Shown one piece after another: positions 34,672-43,026 of a stretch of DNA of 64,000 nucleotides. Both the position numbers and the translations under genes were made by a program. The DNA is from Streptomyces odontomachi. Lineage in GTDB: Bacteria > Actinomycetota > Actinomycetes > Streptomycetales > Streptomycetaceae. Location: the NCBI RefSeq assembly GCF_024435355.1, contig NZ_JAMJWG010000010.1:248001-312000 (forward strand), written 5' to 3'. Below the pieces are notes generated by a model. That model was given only the letters and a program-made list of their open reading frames with translations. It searched no databases and was not told the DNA's origin. Within the stretch, counting starts at the first letter, position 1, and the number at the start of each line of letters is the position of its first letter.

Positions 34672-34938
34672 ATGGAGCAGGTACGGATTACCGCTGCCGA
34701 TGAGTCCCTGAAGCTTCGACAACGGATGAGGTGGCTGGCCTCGGATGAAGAGGTGACTGGTTCGGCGGGCTCAAGGTCGATCGCGCCCAATGCACGCTTC
34801 GATTCCATCCGGGAAAACCACCCGATCGCGCGATCAGAAATTCAGTATCCGAGGGATGGGGATATACTCATTCTGGTAGCGCTGGTTTTCGGCGGGGCAA
34901 CGGCCGTTTTCGCTGCGGCGACGGTTCGCCACCGATGA
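34672..34938 (+). CDS. Small ORF resembling effector-associated constant component (EACC1-like), tentative
   Basis: An 88-residue ORF starting at ATG 34672 (MEQVRITAADESLKLRQRMR). Residues 1-30 read like the EACC1 opening: a short strand, then a helix with LR..MRWLASDEEV. The C-terminus is a hydrophobic helix (DILILVALVFGGATAVFAAATV), as in that family. The middle is not a clear match and the protein is shorter than usual (about 110-130 residues). There is no good ribosome-binding site. Codon third positions are markedly less GC-rich than in neighbours. No effector gene follows. It may be a decayed or solo copy, or a chance ORF. Confidence 0.3.
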   Translation: MEQVRITAADESLKLRQRMRWLASDEEVTGSAGSRSIAPNARFDSIRENHPIARSEIQYPRDGDILILVALVFGGATAVFAAATVRHR

Positions 34939-35565
34939 TTTCCCGGGCGGTATTCCCTCGCGCCGCACCGCCACCCACGATCTCGACTTCGCAGCCCCGG
35001 GTGCCGACGCATCTGGCTCCAGCCCGCCCCTTGGCCGCAGACACCCCTGCCCGGCGGGCGGGCAGCCGGCTCACACCGCCGCAGCAGGCCCGCCCGCCCG
35101 CAACCGGCTGCATCCTCAGGACCTCCGCCGGGGCGGCAACCCGGCATCGCGCCGGTGCTGTTGCCCAGCGGGAGGATGCCTCAGCACGCACCGGCCACGC
35201 GACGGGGAAGGTCGCCGCCCCGAACGGAGCTACGCCAAGGCGGCGCCTCGGAGGTGTCGGACGCCTCGGGCGCCTCCGGCGCGGGAGGTGGGGACGCGCG
35301 CATGGGGCGGCGGCTTCCTGGTGGTCGCCCCCACCGCTCACCCCCCACACACCACTCGCCCCCCACCGCACTCCCCCACCTCACCCCTCGCCTCTTCGAA
35401 GGCGCACCCGACTCGGCGATCGCCAGAGACATTCGACGCGCGTTCGATTCGACGCGACCGCCCGCAGGAAACCCCGCCGCCCGCCGGACACCATCGGGCC
35501 CGCCCCAAGATCGCCAGGGTCGGCACGGCGCCCCGGCCCGTCTCGCCAAACAGCCCCTGACCAGC
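34939..35565. other. Gene-free GC-rich stretch (627 bp)
   Basis: All frames are open in places, but only because stop codons are rare at this GC content. Translations are Pro/Arg/Ala-rich with no domain or codon bias, and the longest plus-strand frame runs into the tRNA terminator. I see no gene, repeat or attachment site here. Confidence 0.5.
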
Positions 35566-35592
35566 AAAAAGGCCCTCCCCTAGGGAGGGCCT
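35566..35592 (-). terminator. Rho-independent terminator of tRNA-Arg
   Basis: On the minus strand GGCCCTCCC-TAG-GGGAGGGCC is followed at once by TTTTT (plus strand AAAAA at 35566-35570). It lies 8 bp beyond the tRNA 3' end and is a canonical intrinsic terminator, rare in this GC-rich genome. Confidence 0.88.
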
Positions 35593-35599
35593 GACAGGG

Positions 35600-35672
35600 C
35601 GCCCCCGGCAGGACTCGAACCTGCGGCCAAGCGCTTAGAAGGCGCCTGCTCTATCCACTGAGCTACGGGGGC
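35600..35672 (-). tRNA. tRNA-Arg (anticodon UCU)
   Basis: The full cloverleaf can be drawn on the minus strand: acceptor GCCCCCG/CGGGGGC, D arm GCTCAGTGGATAGAGC, anticodon stem GGCGC/GCGCT, loop CTTCTAA giving anticodon TCT, and T arm GCAGG-TTCGAGT-CCTGC. The discriminator base is G. CCA is not encoded. It reads AGA codons, which are rare in this genome. A strong terminator follows. Confidence 0.95.
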
Positions 35673-35943
35673 CGGGCGGGTGGCCGGTCGCGGTCCGGAT
35701 GGGGGTGGGACCGTGATCTGCCGGGGCCGGGGACAAGGATAGGGCTACTCGGTCCTCGTCCCTGATGCTTCGCGTGCGCGCCACGTTGTGGAGGTTCGGT
35801 GAAGCGGTCCTGATAATCGCAGGCAGTTGCGAATTGTGCATCGCTTTTTGAGCCTCTGGACCCGGGTGTTGTGCAGTCGTTATGCCCCTGCCCCCCTCAT
35901 TCCTTCCGCCTCGCGTGTCTGATCGGCACGCAGAAGCGCCCAT

Positions 35944-38259
35944 ATGCTTCAGAAAGCCGCCGAAATTGGGCATTCTTCGCATGTGGTGACCTTGGACGTA
36001 CGGCCTCAGATGCTCAACGCGCTCTCCGCTCTGCGCGACCGCGTCGCCGCCGCGCGCTTTCCGCTGCCCCTTCCGGGCGCGCCACGTGCGCGTGCGAACC
36101 GTGCGGAGCTGCTGGCGCAGCTCGACGACTACCTGGTGCCCCGGCTGAAGGCGCCGGATGCGCCGGTGCTCGCGGTGGTGGGGGGTTCGACCGGTGCCGG
36201 TAAGTCGACTCTGGTCAACTCGCTGGTAGGGATGCAGGTCAGCGAGGCGGGGGTGTTGCGGCCGACCACGCGTACGCCGGTCCTGGTGTGCCATCCGGAG
36301 GACCAGCACTGGTTCAGCGGCATGCGCGTGCTGCCCGACCTCACCCGAATGTGGCCGTCCCGAACCGGTGGACCCCCGCACGGCGCGCCGGGCGGCGGCC
36401 GTCAGGGCTCCCCGGGCGGCGGCTCCGGTCCGGGCGGGGGTGGTGGCGCCCGGGGACCGGGGGGCGGCGGGGTGCGCAGGGGCGGGGTCCGGCGCCCCGC
36501 TACTCCGGATGAGGGGTATGACGCCGGTACCTACGGGGAGCCGTACGGCGCTTTCGGGGACTACGACGACCGTCGTGGCCGCGACGCTTCCGGCGTCGAC
36601 ATGCCGTACCCGCCGCATGCGCCGCACGCCTCGCACTCGCCGCACTCGGCCTTTCCACCGGGCGACGGCCCCTATGGAGACGGTTTCCGCGAGGGGGGCT
36701 ATGACGGCCCCTATGGCGATGCCTACGGGGATGCGTACGGGGGGCCCGGCCCCTACGGGGGTGCCTATAGGGATCCCTACGAGGGCTCGCTCGGAGACGG
36801 GTACGGGGACCCCTTCAGCGGCGGTCGCGGTGACGGCCCTGCCGACGCCTACGAAGACGGGGCCTATGGACGTACGGGGCGGGCCAGGCGCTCGGACGCG
36901 CGGCGGGTCGTCGGGCACGCCTACCGCATGCACCAGGACGCCGGCCGGGCCCTCGTCGACGGGCCCGATGGGGACGGCGGCCACGGCGGCGTCCGGGGGC
37001 TGCCGCGGGAACCCGGCGCCGGCGGGAGGGGGCGGCGCCGAGAGGGGTCTCCCCAGGAGCCCGGCGGGCCGATGCTGCGGATCGAAGCAGTGCCCACCGT
37101 GCCCCGCGGGCTCGCCCTGCTCGACGCCCCCGACATCGATTCCCTCGTGGTCGAGAACCGCCTGCTGGCCGCCGAACTGATCTGCGCCGCCGACATCTGG
37201 ATCATGGTCACCACCGCCGCCCGGTACGCCGACGCCGTGCCGTGGCACCTGCTGCGTACCGCCAAGCAGTTCGACGCCACCCTGGTCATCGTGCTGGACC
37301 GGGTGCCGCACACCGTCGCCGACGAAGTGACCCGCCAGTACGACGCGCTGCTCACCAAGGCCGGTCTCGGCGACGTACCGCGCTTCACCATTCCCGAGCT
37401 GCCCGAGTCCGCCGGCGGCGGCGGACTGCTGCCGGGCACCGCCGTGGCGCCGCTGCACGCATGGCTCACCCAGCTCGTCCAGGACCCCGACGTGCGGACG
37501 CACACCGTCGTCCGCACGGCCCGCGGCGTGCTGGATTCGCTGCGCACCCGGATGCCCGAACTGGCCAGCGCCGTGGCCGCCCAGCACGCCGCCGCGCTGC
37601 GCCTCACGTCCGCCGTGGAGGCCGCGTACGAGCACGAACACGCCCGCGTACGGGGGCGCCTCCAGGCCGGCGCCGTGCTCGCCGGAGACGCGCTGAAACG
37701 GTGGCGCAGCTACCCCCTCGACTGCGGTCCCGGCGAGCTGCTCGACGCCCTCGTCGAGAGCCTGGGGACGTTGCTGCTGTGCGCCGTCGCCGCGGCCGAC
37801 GAGCGCATCGACGAGCAGTGGCGGCGCGAGCCGGCGGCCGAGGCGCCCGGCCTCGCGACCCGTGACGCCGGCCTCGAGCAGGCCGAGCACCGCATCGGGA
37901 TCGCGGTGCGCCGCTGGCGGCGCGTCATCGAGGAGTACGCCGAGGACGAGGCACGTCGGGCGGACCGGATTCCGGCGCCCGACCCGGAGATCGTCGCCGC
38001 CCTGCTCGCCACCGCCCTGCTGGGCGGGCGCAGGGCGCGTTCCGCCGGGGAGAAGCTCGCCGAGCGGGTCGGGGCGCGCGGCGCGCTCCGGCTCCGCGAC
38101 CGGGGCACCCGCCTGCTGCGCAGCTACGTCGACCAGGTCCTGAACGTGGAGCGCGAGCACCGCCTCGCCCCGCTCGACTCCCTGGACGTCCGTGCCGAGC
38201 CCCAGTCCGAACTCATCGCCGCGCTGTCCGTACTACAGAAGGAGAGGGGACCCCGGTGA
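35944..38259 (+). CDS. Dynamin-like GTPase with a large Gly/Tyr-rich disordered insertion
   Basis: A 771-residue dynamin-superfamily GTPase. The P-loop is GGSTGAGKST (~80-89), G3 is LLDAPDIDS (~390-398) and the G4-like segment is VIVLDRVP. Between G1 and G3, residues ~139-377 form a low-complexity Gly/Tyr/Asp/Pro segment with repeated PYGD/AYGD motifs that I do not expect in the family. The C-terminal half is helical with RxxE-rich segments. The start may be ATG 35944 or GTG 35983/35986 (VVTLDVRPQML), which fits the family opening better. It is coupled (GTGA) to the next GTPase. Streptomyces DynA/DynB, a dynamin-like pair at sporulation septa, are possible relatives, but this is not shown here. 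Confidence 0.88.
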   Translation: MLQKAAEIGHSSHVVTLDVRPQMLNALSALRDRVAAARFPLPLPGAPRARANRAELLAQLDDYLVPRLKAPDAPVLAVVGGSTGAGKSTLVNSLVGMQVSEAGVLRPTTRTPVLVCHPEDQHWFSGMRVLPDLTRMWPSRTGGPPHGAPGGGRQGSPGGGSGPGGGGGARGPGGGGVRRGGVRRPATPDEGYDAGTYGEPYGAFGDYDDRRGRDASGVDMPYPPHAPHASHSPHSAFPPGDGPYGDGFREGGYDGPYGDAYGDAYGGPGPYGGAYRDPYEGSLGDGYGDPFSGGRGDGPADAYEDGAYGRTGRARRSDARRVVGHAYRMHQDAGRALVDGPDGDGGHGGVRGLPREPGAGGRGRRREGSPQEPGGPMLRIEAVPTVPRGLALLDAPDIDSLVVENRLLAAELICAADIWIMVTTAARYADAVPWHLLRTAKQFDATLVIVLDRVPHTVADEVTRQYDALLTKAGLGDVPRFTIPELPESAGGGGLLPGTAVAPLHAWLTQLVQDPDVRTHTVVRTARGVLDSLRTRMPELASAVAAQHAAALRLTSAVEAAYEHEHARVRGRLQAGAVLAGDALKRWRSYPLDCGPGELLDALVESLGTLLLCAVAAADERIDEQWRREPAAEAPGLATRDAGLEQAEHRIGIAVRRWRRVIEEYAEDEARRADRIPAPDPEIVAALLATALLGGRRARSAGEKLAERVGARGALRLRDRGTRLLRSYVDQVLNVEREHRLAPLDSLDVRAEPQSELIAALSVLQKERGPR

Positions 38260-41200
38260 CTTCCGTGACGGACGAGGCGGGCCACAGCGATCCCGCCGGC
38301 GACAGCGATCCCGCCGGCAACAGCGATCCCGCCGGCGACGGCGACCGCTCCCGCGCCTGGCACCGCCGCGTCTGGCGCCGCCGCCCGAACCCCGCCGAGC
38401 CGGCCGACGCGGAGTCCAACGGCGCGGTGGCGGAGGCGGCCCATGCCGCCGAGACACCGCCACGCCCCGCGGCCGAGTCGCACCCCACGGCCGAGTCGCG
38501 CTCCGATGCCGTCGGGCCCCGCCTCGAAGGCGAATCCGGCTCCGCGCCAGAGCCTGAGTCCGGGTCCAAGCCAGAGCCCGGGTCCGGGTCCGGGTCCAAG
38601 CGAGAGCCCGGCTCCGCGCCAGAGCCCGGCTCCGGGTCTGCGGTCGGCACCGAGGCCGGATCAGCGACCAGGTCAGAGACCGGATCAGAGGCCGAGACCC
38701 GTTCCGAGGAACAGTCCACTGACGCGGCGTCATCCAGCCGGCCCAAGCAGCGTTCCAAGGCCATGTCTCGTTTCTCGCTGCGCCGCTCCAAGGCGGAGCG
38801 CAGCGCCGAACCGGATTCCGGGGCGGCGAAGGCGCCCACCGACCTGCCGCCGCAACAGCCCGGCCGGCACGACCGACCGGGCCGGCACGACCAACCCGGC
38901 CAGGAAGTGCAGTCCGGCCCTCAGGAGCAGTCCGCCCCTCAGGGTCAGTCCAGGCAGGAGGAACAGCCGGACGGCCTCAGCGCCCCCGACGCTCCGGACA
39001 CCGAGGCCGCGCGCGATCACGACGCCAAGCCTGACCACCCGGTCGCGCCCGGCGCCGCCAGCGCCAGTTCCGAGACGGCTCCGCCGGTCGGGACCAGCTC
39101 GCCGGCGGATGGCGGCACAGCGGTACGGCCCACGGACGACGACGAGGCGGCAGCCGAGGCCGTCAGCGGTACGCCGCCCGACCCGGCCCGCGAAGACGAC
39201 ACGGCCCCACCGGACGCCGACGCCACTGCCCCTGCCGGCGACGCTCCCCCCTCCGCCGACACCGACACCAAGCCATCCCCCAACCTCGCCCCCGACCCCG
39301 ACGCGCCGGACGCCGACTCCCGAGCCGACGCCGGGAAAAAGGACCTCCCCGACCCCGTTCCCGTGCTGATCCCGCGGGGGCAGACGGGGGCGCTGTTGCT
39401 GTCGAGGCTGTTGGCGTCGTCCATCGGCCGGTCCCGTTCGCCGGGGCTCTCGGAGCCTCCCGCGCACACCGCGACCTCCGAGGCCGCATCCCCAGGCGCC
39501 AAGCCCGAAGACAGCGCAGGCAACGAGCCCAAGGGCAAGGGAAAGGGAAGGGAGAAGGCACCAGGCCGACCCTCCGCACAGCCCTCCGCCTCGCCGTCCG
39601 CGTCCCCCTCCCCCTCCTCGTCCGCATCCCCCTCCTCGTCCGCATCCCCCGCCCCGTCCTCATCCCCCTGGGACGACGGGCTCATCGCTCGTCGTGTCGC
39701 GGGCGGTGAGGACGAGGACGACGTGGTGGACCTGGGGGGTAGTGCGGGTGGTATCGGGGGGAGCGTGGAGCCTGCCGGGGAGCCGGGGGCGCTGTATGAC
39801 GCCGTGTATGACGCGCCGCTGCGGGATCGGCTGGACGCCCTGCGGGAGCTGGTGGGGCTCTCCCGTGCCCGGGTCGACAGCGACACGCTGGCCGAGGCGG
39901 GGCGGGTGCTGGACGAGGCCGTGGCCCGGGGCAAGATCTCCGGGGGGCACACGGTGGTGGCACTCGCGGGTGCGACCGGGAGCGGCAAGTCGTCGTTGTT
40001 CAACGCGCTGGCCGGGGTGACGATTTCGGACACCGGCCTGCGGCGGCCGACCACCGCGTTTCCCGTCGCGTGCAGTTGGACGGACGACGCGGGGCCGCTG
40101 CTCGACCGGCTCGGTGTGCACGCCCGGCTGCGTCGCAGACCGCCGCACAATCCGGAGGTGGACGCCCGGCTGCGCGGGCTCGTCCTGGTGGACCTGCCCG
40201 ACCACGACTCGGCGGCGGTCGCGCACCGCGAACAGGTGGACCGGGTCCTGGGCCTGGTGGACGCGGTGATCTGGGTCGTCGATCCGGAGAAGTACGCCGA
40301 CGCCGTCCTGCACGACCGCTATCTGCGGCCGATGGCGGGGCATGCCGAGGTGATGTTCGTCGTGCTGAACCAGGTCGACCGGCTTCCCGGGGAGGCCGCC
40401 GACCAGGTGCTCGACGATCTGCGACGGTTGCTCGACGAGGACGGGGTCGCCCTGGGCGAGCACGGTGAGCCGGGCGCCGCCGTGCTCGCGGTGTCCGCGG
40501 CGACCGGGCGCGGCGTCGGTGAGCTGCGCGACGCACTCGGGCAGTTCGTGGCGGAGCGCGGCGCCGCCGGCCGCCGGATCGCGGCGGACGTGGATGCCGC
40601 GGCGGGCCGGTTGCGGACCGTCTACGCACCGTGGCGGCAGCCGGGGCTGCGCGAGGAGGCGCGCGAGGAGTTCACGGACCGGCTGGCGGAGGCGATCGGC
40701 GCGGCGGCCACCGGCATCGCGGCGGAGCGCGCCTGGAACCGGCACGCCGGCAAGGCGTGCGGCTCGCCCTGGCTGCGGTTGTGGCGCCGGTACGAGGAGT
40801 GGCGGTTCCCGCGCCTCCGCAGAGCGGCCACGCAGTCCAACGCGGCCGAGGAGGCGACGGCCAGGCAACGGGTCGAGCAGGCGGTGCGCTGGATCGCCGA
40901 CGAGGCGGCGGCCGGGCTGCCGGCCCCGTGGGCGCTGGCCGTCCGGGAGGCCGCCGTACGCGGCTCGCGAGGGCTGCCGAGGGCGCTGGACGAGCTGGCC
41001 GCGGACGCCGCCGTGCCGCTGGACAAACCGCCGCGGCCCGGATGGTGGCCGGCGGCCGTGGTGTCCCAGGCGGCGATGACGGTCCTCCAGATCTTCGGCG
41101 GGCTGTGGCTGGTCGGCCAGATCCTGGGGCTCTGCGCCCCGAACCTGGGCGTGCCGGTCACGCTGATGGCGGTGGGCGTCGTCGGCGGCCCGTTGGTCGA

Positions 41201-41402
41201 ATGGGGGTGCAAGGTGGCGGCACGCGGACCGGCCCGCCGATACGGGCTCGAAGCGGAACGCCGGCTGCGCGACGTGGCGGCCGGCTGCGGACGCGCCCGG
41301 GTGCTGGATCCGATCTCGGCCGAACTGCTGCGGTACGCGGAGGTGCGTGAGCAGTACGTACGGGTGGTGGGCACGACGGCACCGGCCGCACGGGTGAGCT
41401 GA
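38256..41402 (+). CDS. Membrane-anchored dynamin-like/YfjP-type GTPase with a ~500-residue disordered N-terminus
   Basis: A 1,048-residue protein starting at GTG 38256, inside the stop of the preceding GTPase. Residues 1-~515 are disordered: Asp-Pro-Ala-Gly repeats, Glu/Pro/Gly/Ser repeats, then a Ser/Pro/Ala tract (~445-475). The GTPase domain has G1 GATGSGKSS (~570), G3 LVDLPDHDS and G4 NQVDRLP. Two transmembrane segments follow near 934-980 (TVLQIFGGLWLVGQILGL, GVPVTLMAVGVVGGPLVEW). It probably forms a hetero-assembly with the upstream dynamin-like protein at the membrane. Confidence 0.88.
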   Translation: MTSVTDEAGHSDPAGDSDPAGNSDPAGDGDRSRAWHRRVWRRRPNPAEPADAESNGAVAEAAHAAETPPRPAAESHPTAESRSDAVGPRLEGESGSAPEPESGSKPEPGSGSGSKREPGSAPEPGSGSAVGTEAGSATRSETGSEAETRSEEQSTDAASSSRPKQRSKAMSRFSLRRSKAERSAEPDSGAAKAPTDLPPQQPGRHDRPGRHDQPGQEVQSGPQEQSAPQGQSRQEEQPDGLSAPDAPDTEAARDHDAKPDHPVAPGAASASSETAPPVGTSSPADGGTAVRPTDDDEAAAEAVSGTPPDPAREDDTAPPDADATAPAGDAPPSADTDTKPSPNLAPDPDAPDADSRADAGKKDLPDPVPVLIPRGQTGALLLSRLLASSIGRSRSPGLSEPPAHTATSEAASPGAKPEDSAGNEPKGKGKGREKAPGRPSAQPSASPSASPSPSSSASPSSSASPAPSSSPWDDGLIARRVAGGEDEDDVVDLGGSAGGIGGSVEPAGEPGALYDAVYDAPLRDRLDALRELVGLSRARVDSDTLAEAGRVLDEAVARGKISGGHTVVALAGATGSGKSSLFNALAGVTISDTGLRRPTTAFPVACSWTDDAGPLLDRLGVHARLRRRPPHNPEVDARLRGLVLVDLPDHDSAAVAHREQVDRVLGLVDAVIWVVDPEKYADAVLHDRYLRPMAGHAEVMFVVLNQVDRLPGEAADQVLDDLRRLLDEDGVALGEHGEPGAAVLAVSAATGRGVGELRDALGQFVAERGAAGRRIAADVDAAAGRLRTVYAPWRQPGLREEAREEFTDRLAEAIGAAATGIAAERAWNRHAGKACGSPWLRLWRRYEEWRFPRLRRAATQSNAAEEATARQRVEQAVRWIADEAAAGLPAPWALAVREAAVRGSRGLPRALDELAADAAVPLDKPPRPGWWPAAVVSQAAMTVLQIFGGLWLVGQILGLCAPNLGVPVTLMAVGVVGGPLVEWGCKVAARGPARRYGLEAERRLRDVAAGCGRARVLDPISAELLRYAEVREQYVRVVGTTAPAARVS
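38286..38339. repeat. 18-bp tandem repeat, three copies, in the GTPase 5' coding region
   Basis: AGCGATCCCGCCGGCGAC at 38286-38303, 38304-38321 and 38322-38339 (second copy ends AAC). It encodes Ser-Asp-Pro-Ala-Gly-Asp repeats and keeps the reading frame. Confidence 0.9.
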
Positions 41403-41495
41403 GCCGGCGGTGCGGCGGGGGCGGCGGAGGCGGCGTGGTCGACCTGGTCGGCGTGATCGGCCTGGTCGGCGGCGGCGACCGGGCGTTGAGGGGGC

Positions 41496-42320
41496 TCACG
41501 CCTCCCGGGACGGTCCGCCGTCCCTCAGGTGCGCCAGCACCACCGGGTCGATCTTGCCGGGGACCAGCCGGCCCTCCAGGTTCTCCACTCCGGCCCAGGT
41601 GTCCAACGAGGCGTAACCGCGCGCGCCGACCAGGCTCCGGACCTCCTCCGCCAGTTCGCCCGACAGGTCCAGCAGGGTGTCCGGGTCGGCCGTGCCGAAC
41701 AGCAGCTCATGGGCGTCCAGCAGGCGCCGCAGTTCGCCGACCGGGTCGGGGTGGTCGTCCACCCGCAGGTCGCAGGCGGTGTCGCTGCCGCCGCCGTACC
41801 CCGCGCCCGGAGCCACCACGTACAGGGCCGCGCTCTGGCGGCCCCGGCGGTCACCGCCCGCGGTGTCGCCCGCGGCCAGCGCGGCGACCAGTCGCCGGTC
41901 CAGCGGGAGCTCCGGGGAGGCGAGCCAGGCCGCCGCCATGGCCTCGACCACCTCAGGGCCGGTGAGGATGTTGCCCTGGATCGCGTAGCCGTCGCCCGCC
42001 GTACCGCCGGCCCAGTCCAGGCACTCCGCGCCCGTGTACGTCGCCCCGGGGCCCTCGGTGCCGACCACGCCCAGCTGACGGTGTGCGTGCTCGCGATCGG
42101 TGGCCACCAGGCCGGCGACCACGTCCGCGGGAGGCAGGCCGGTGCGCAGCAGCGCGCGGCCCTGCGGGCGGTACCGCAGGTTGGCGGCTGCCTGGGTGGC
42201 GACGGCGCCGACGCCGGCCTCCGCGGCGGGCACCATGGCACCGACCGCCAGGAACTTGCTTGCCACGGCCACGCCCAAGGCCGCACCGGACCGACCCACG
42301 ATCGAGAACGTCATGGGCAT
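41496..42320 (-). CDS. DUF1028 family protein (Ntn-hydrolase-like)
   Basis: A 274-residue DUF1028 protein. It opens (MP)MTFSIVGRSGAALGVAVASKFLAVGAMVPAAEAGVGAVATQA, the conserved family core, with the usual NILTGPEVVEAM and ...SAALYVVAPGAGYGG...DLRVDDHPDPVGELRRL. A C-terminal peptidoglycan-binding-like extension carries further acidic motifs. DUF1028 proteins have an Ntn-hydrolase-like fold; some sit near peptidases, but the reaction is unknown. The start is Met 42320 or 42314. Confidence 0.9.
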   Translation of the reverse strand: MPMTFSIVGRSGAALGVAVASKFLAVGAMVPAAEAGVGAVATQAAANLRYRPQGRALLRTGLPPADVVAGLVATDREHAHRQLGVVGTEGPGATYTGAECLDWAGGTAGDGYAIQGNILTGPEVVEAMAAAWLASPELPLDRRLVAALAAGDTAGGDRRGRQSAALYVVAPGAGYGGGSDTACDLRVDDHPDPVGELRRLLDAHELLFGTADPDTLLDLSGELAEEVRSLVGARGYASLDTWAGVENLEGRLVPGKIDPVVLAHLRDGGPSREA

Positions 42321-43026
42321 GGACAGTAGAACGGTCCGATCGCCGGGACCAGGACTCGGGGCGAACTCCGGTGCGCCGACCCATGCGAGCAACGACCGCA
42401 TGCGGACCGCACGCCGCACACGACGGTTCACGGACGGTCCATGGGCGGTCCATGGGCGGACCACGGACGATCCACAGGCGGTCCGCAGATGACCGAAAAC
42501 GATCCACGGTCGATCCGCGGAAGGTCCACGCCCTCGCCCGCCGGTCCCGGACTTCACCATCCCGACGGCGCACCCCTCGCGACCGCCGCGACGGGCCGGC
42601 TGTGATCTTGCCGGACCCTGTCGCATCGCATGCGGCACGACGCGAAAGAGTTCCGAAACTTTCGACAATGCTAGCGCTGATCTTGACTCCTGATCCCAGG
42701 CTCCCTTCCGCCGACCCGACAGCGACTCAGGTGACTGACGCTTTGACCAGGAATAACAGTCACTGGCCCAACTCCCAGTCATAGAACGGTTTTCGCGATC
42801 CCTGTCGAAACTGTTGACAGCTCGACGAGCCAGTCCAACACTGTTCGGCATGTCCAGGTCACGTACGCGTTACCTGGCCCTCCGGTCGACGCCCCAAGCT
42901 GACCGGCCACGCCCCGCCCCCTTGCACGACGCCGACGTGCGTCGGCGCGCCCTGGGCCACCACCGGCCCACCGGGTCGAAACACGACCCTCCCCTGGCGC
43001 CCCGCCAGCCTTCACAAGGAGGAAGC
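42321..43026. other. Gene-free region (706 bp) upstream of the xylanase
   Basis: No gene is supported on either strand. From about 42430 to 42530 there are degenerate 11-12 bp repeats of the type CGGTCCATGGG/CGATCCACGG. From 42600 on the sequence is less GC-rich and holds the probable xylanase control region: palindrome CGAAACTTTCG (42654-42664), a half-copy CGAAAC at 42806, and TTGACA at 42814-42819 with AACACT 17 bp downstream as a possible -35/-10 pair. Confidence 0.5.
42654..42664. promoter_or_regulatory. Putative xylan-responsive operator CGAAACTTTCG
   Basis: A perfect palindrome CGAAA-C-TTTCG 363 bp upstream of the GH11 xylanase ATG. CGAAA/TTTCG inverted repeats have been reported as the regulatory element of Streptomyces xylanase promoters. 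A second CGAAAC half-site at 42806-42811 is next to the TTGACA box. Confidence 0.55.

Noticed and set aside
34935..35594. 220-codon ORF coupled (ATGA) to the EACC1-like ORF, a potential effector
   Set aside because: It is Pro/Arg/Ala-rich with no domain and runs into the tRNA terminator; codon use is not that of a gene.
35635..38160. 841-codon minus-strand frame opposite the dynamin-like gene
   Set aside because: It runs over the tRNA and the GTPase gene, and its composition is the complement of the Gly-rich insert.
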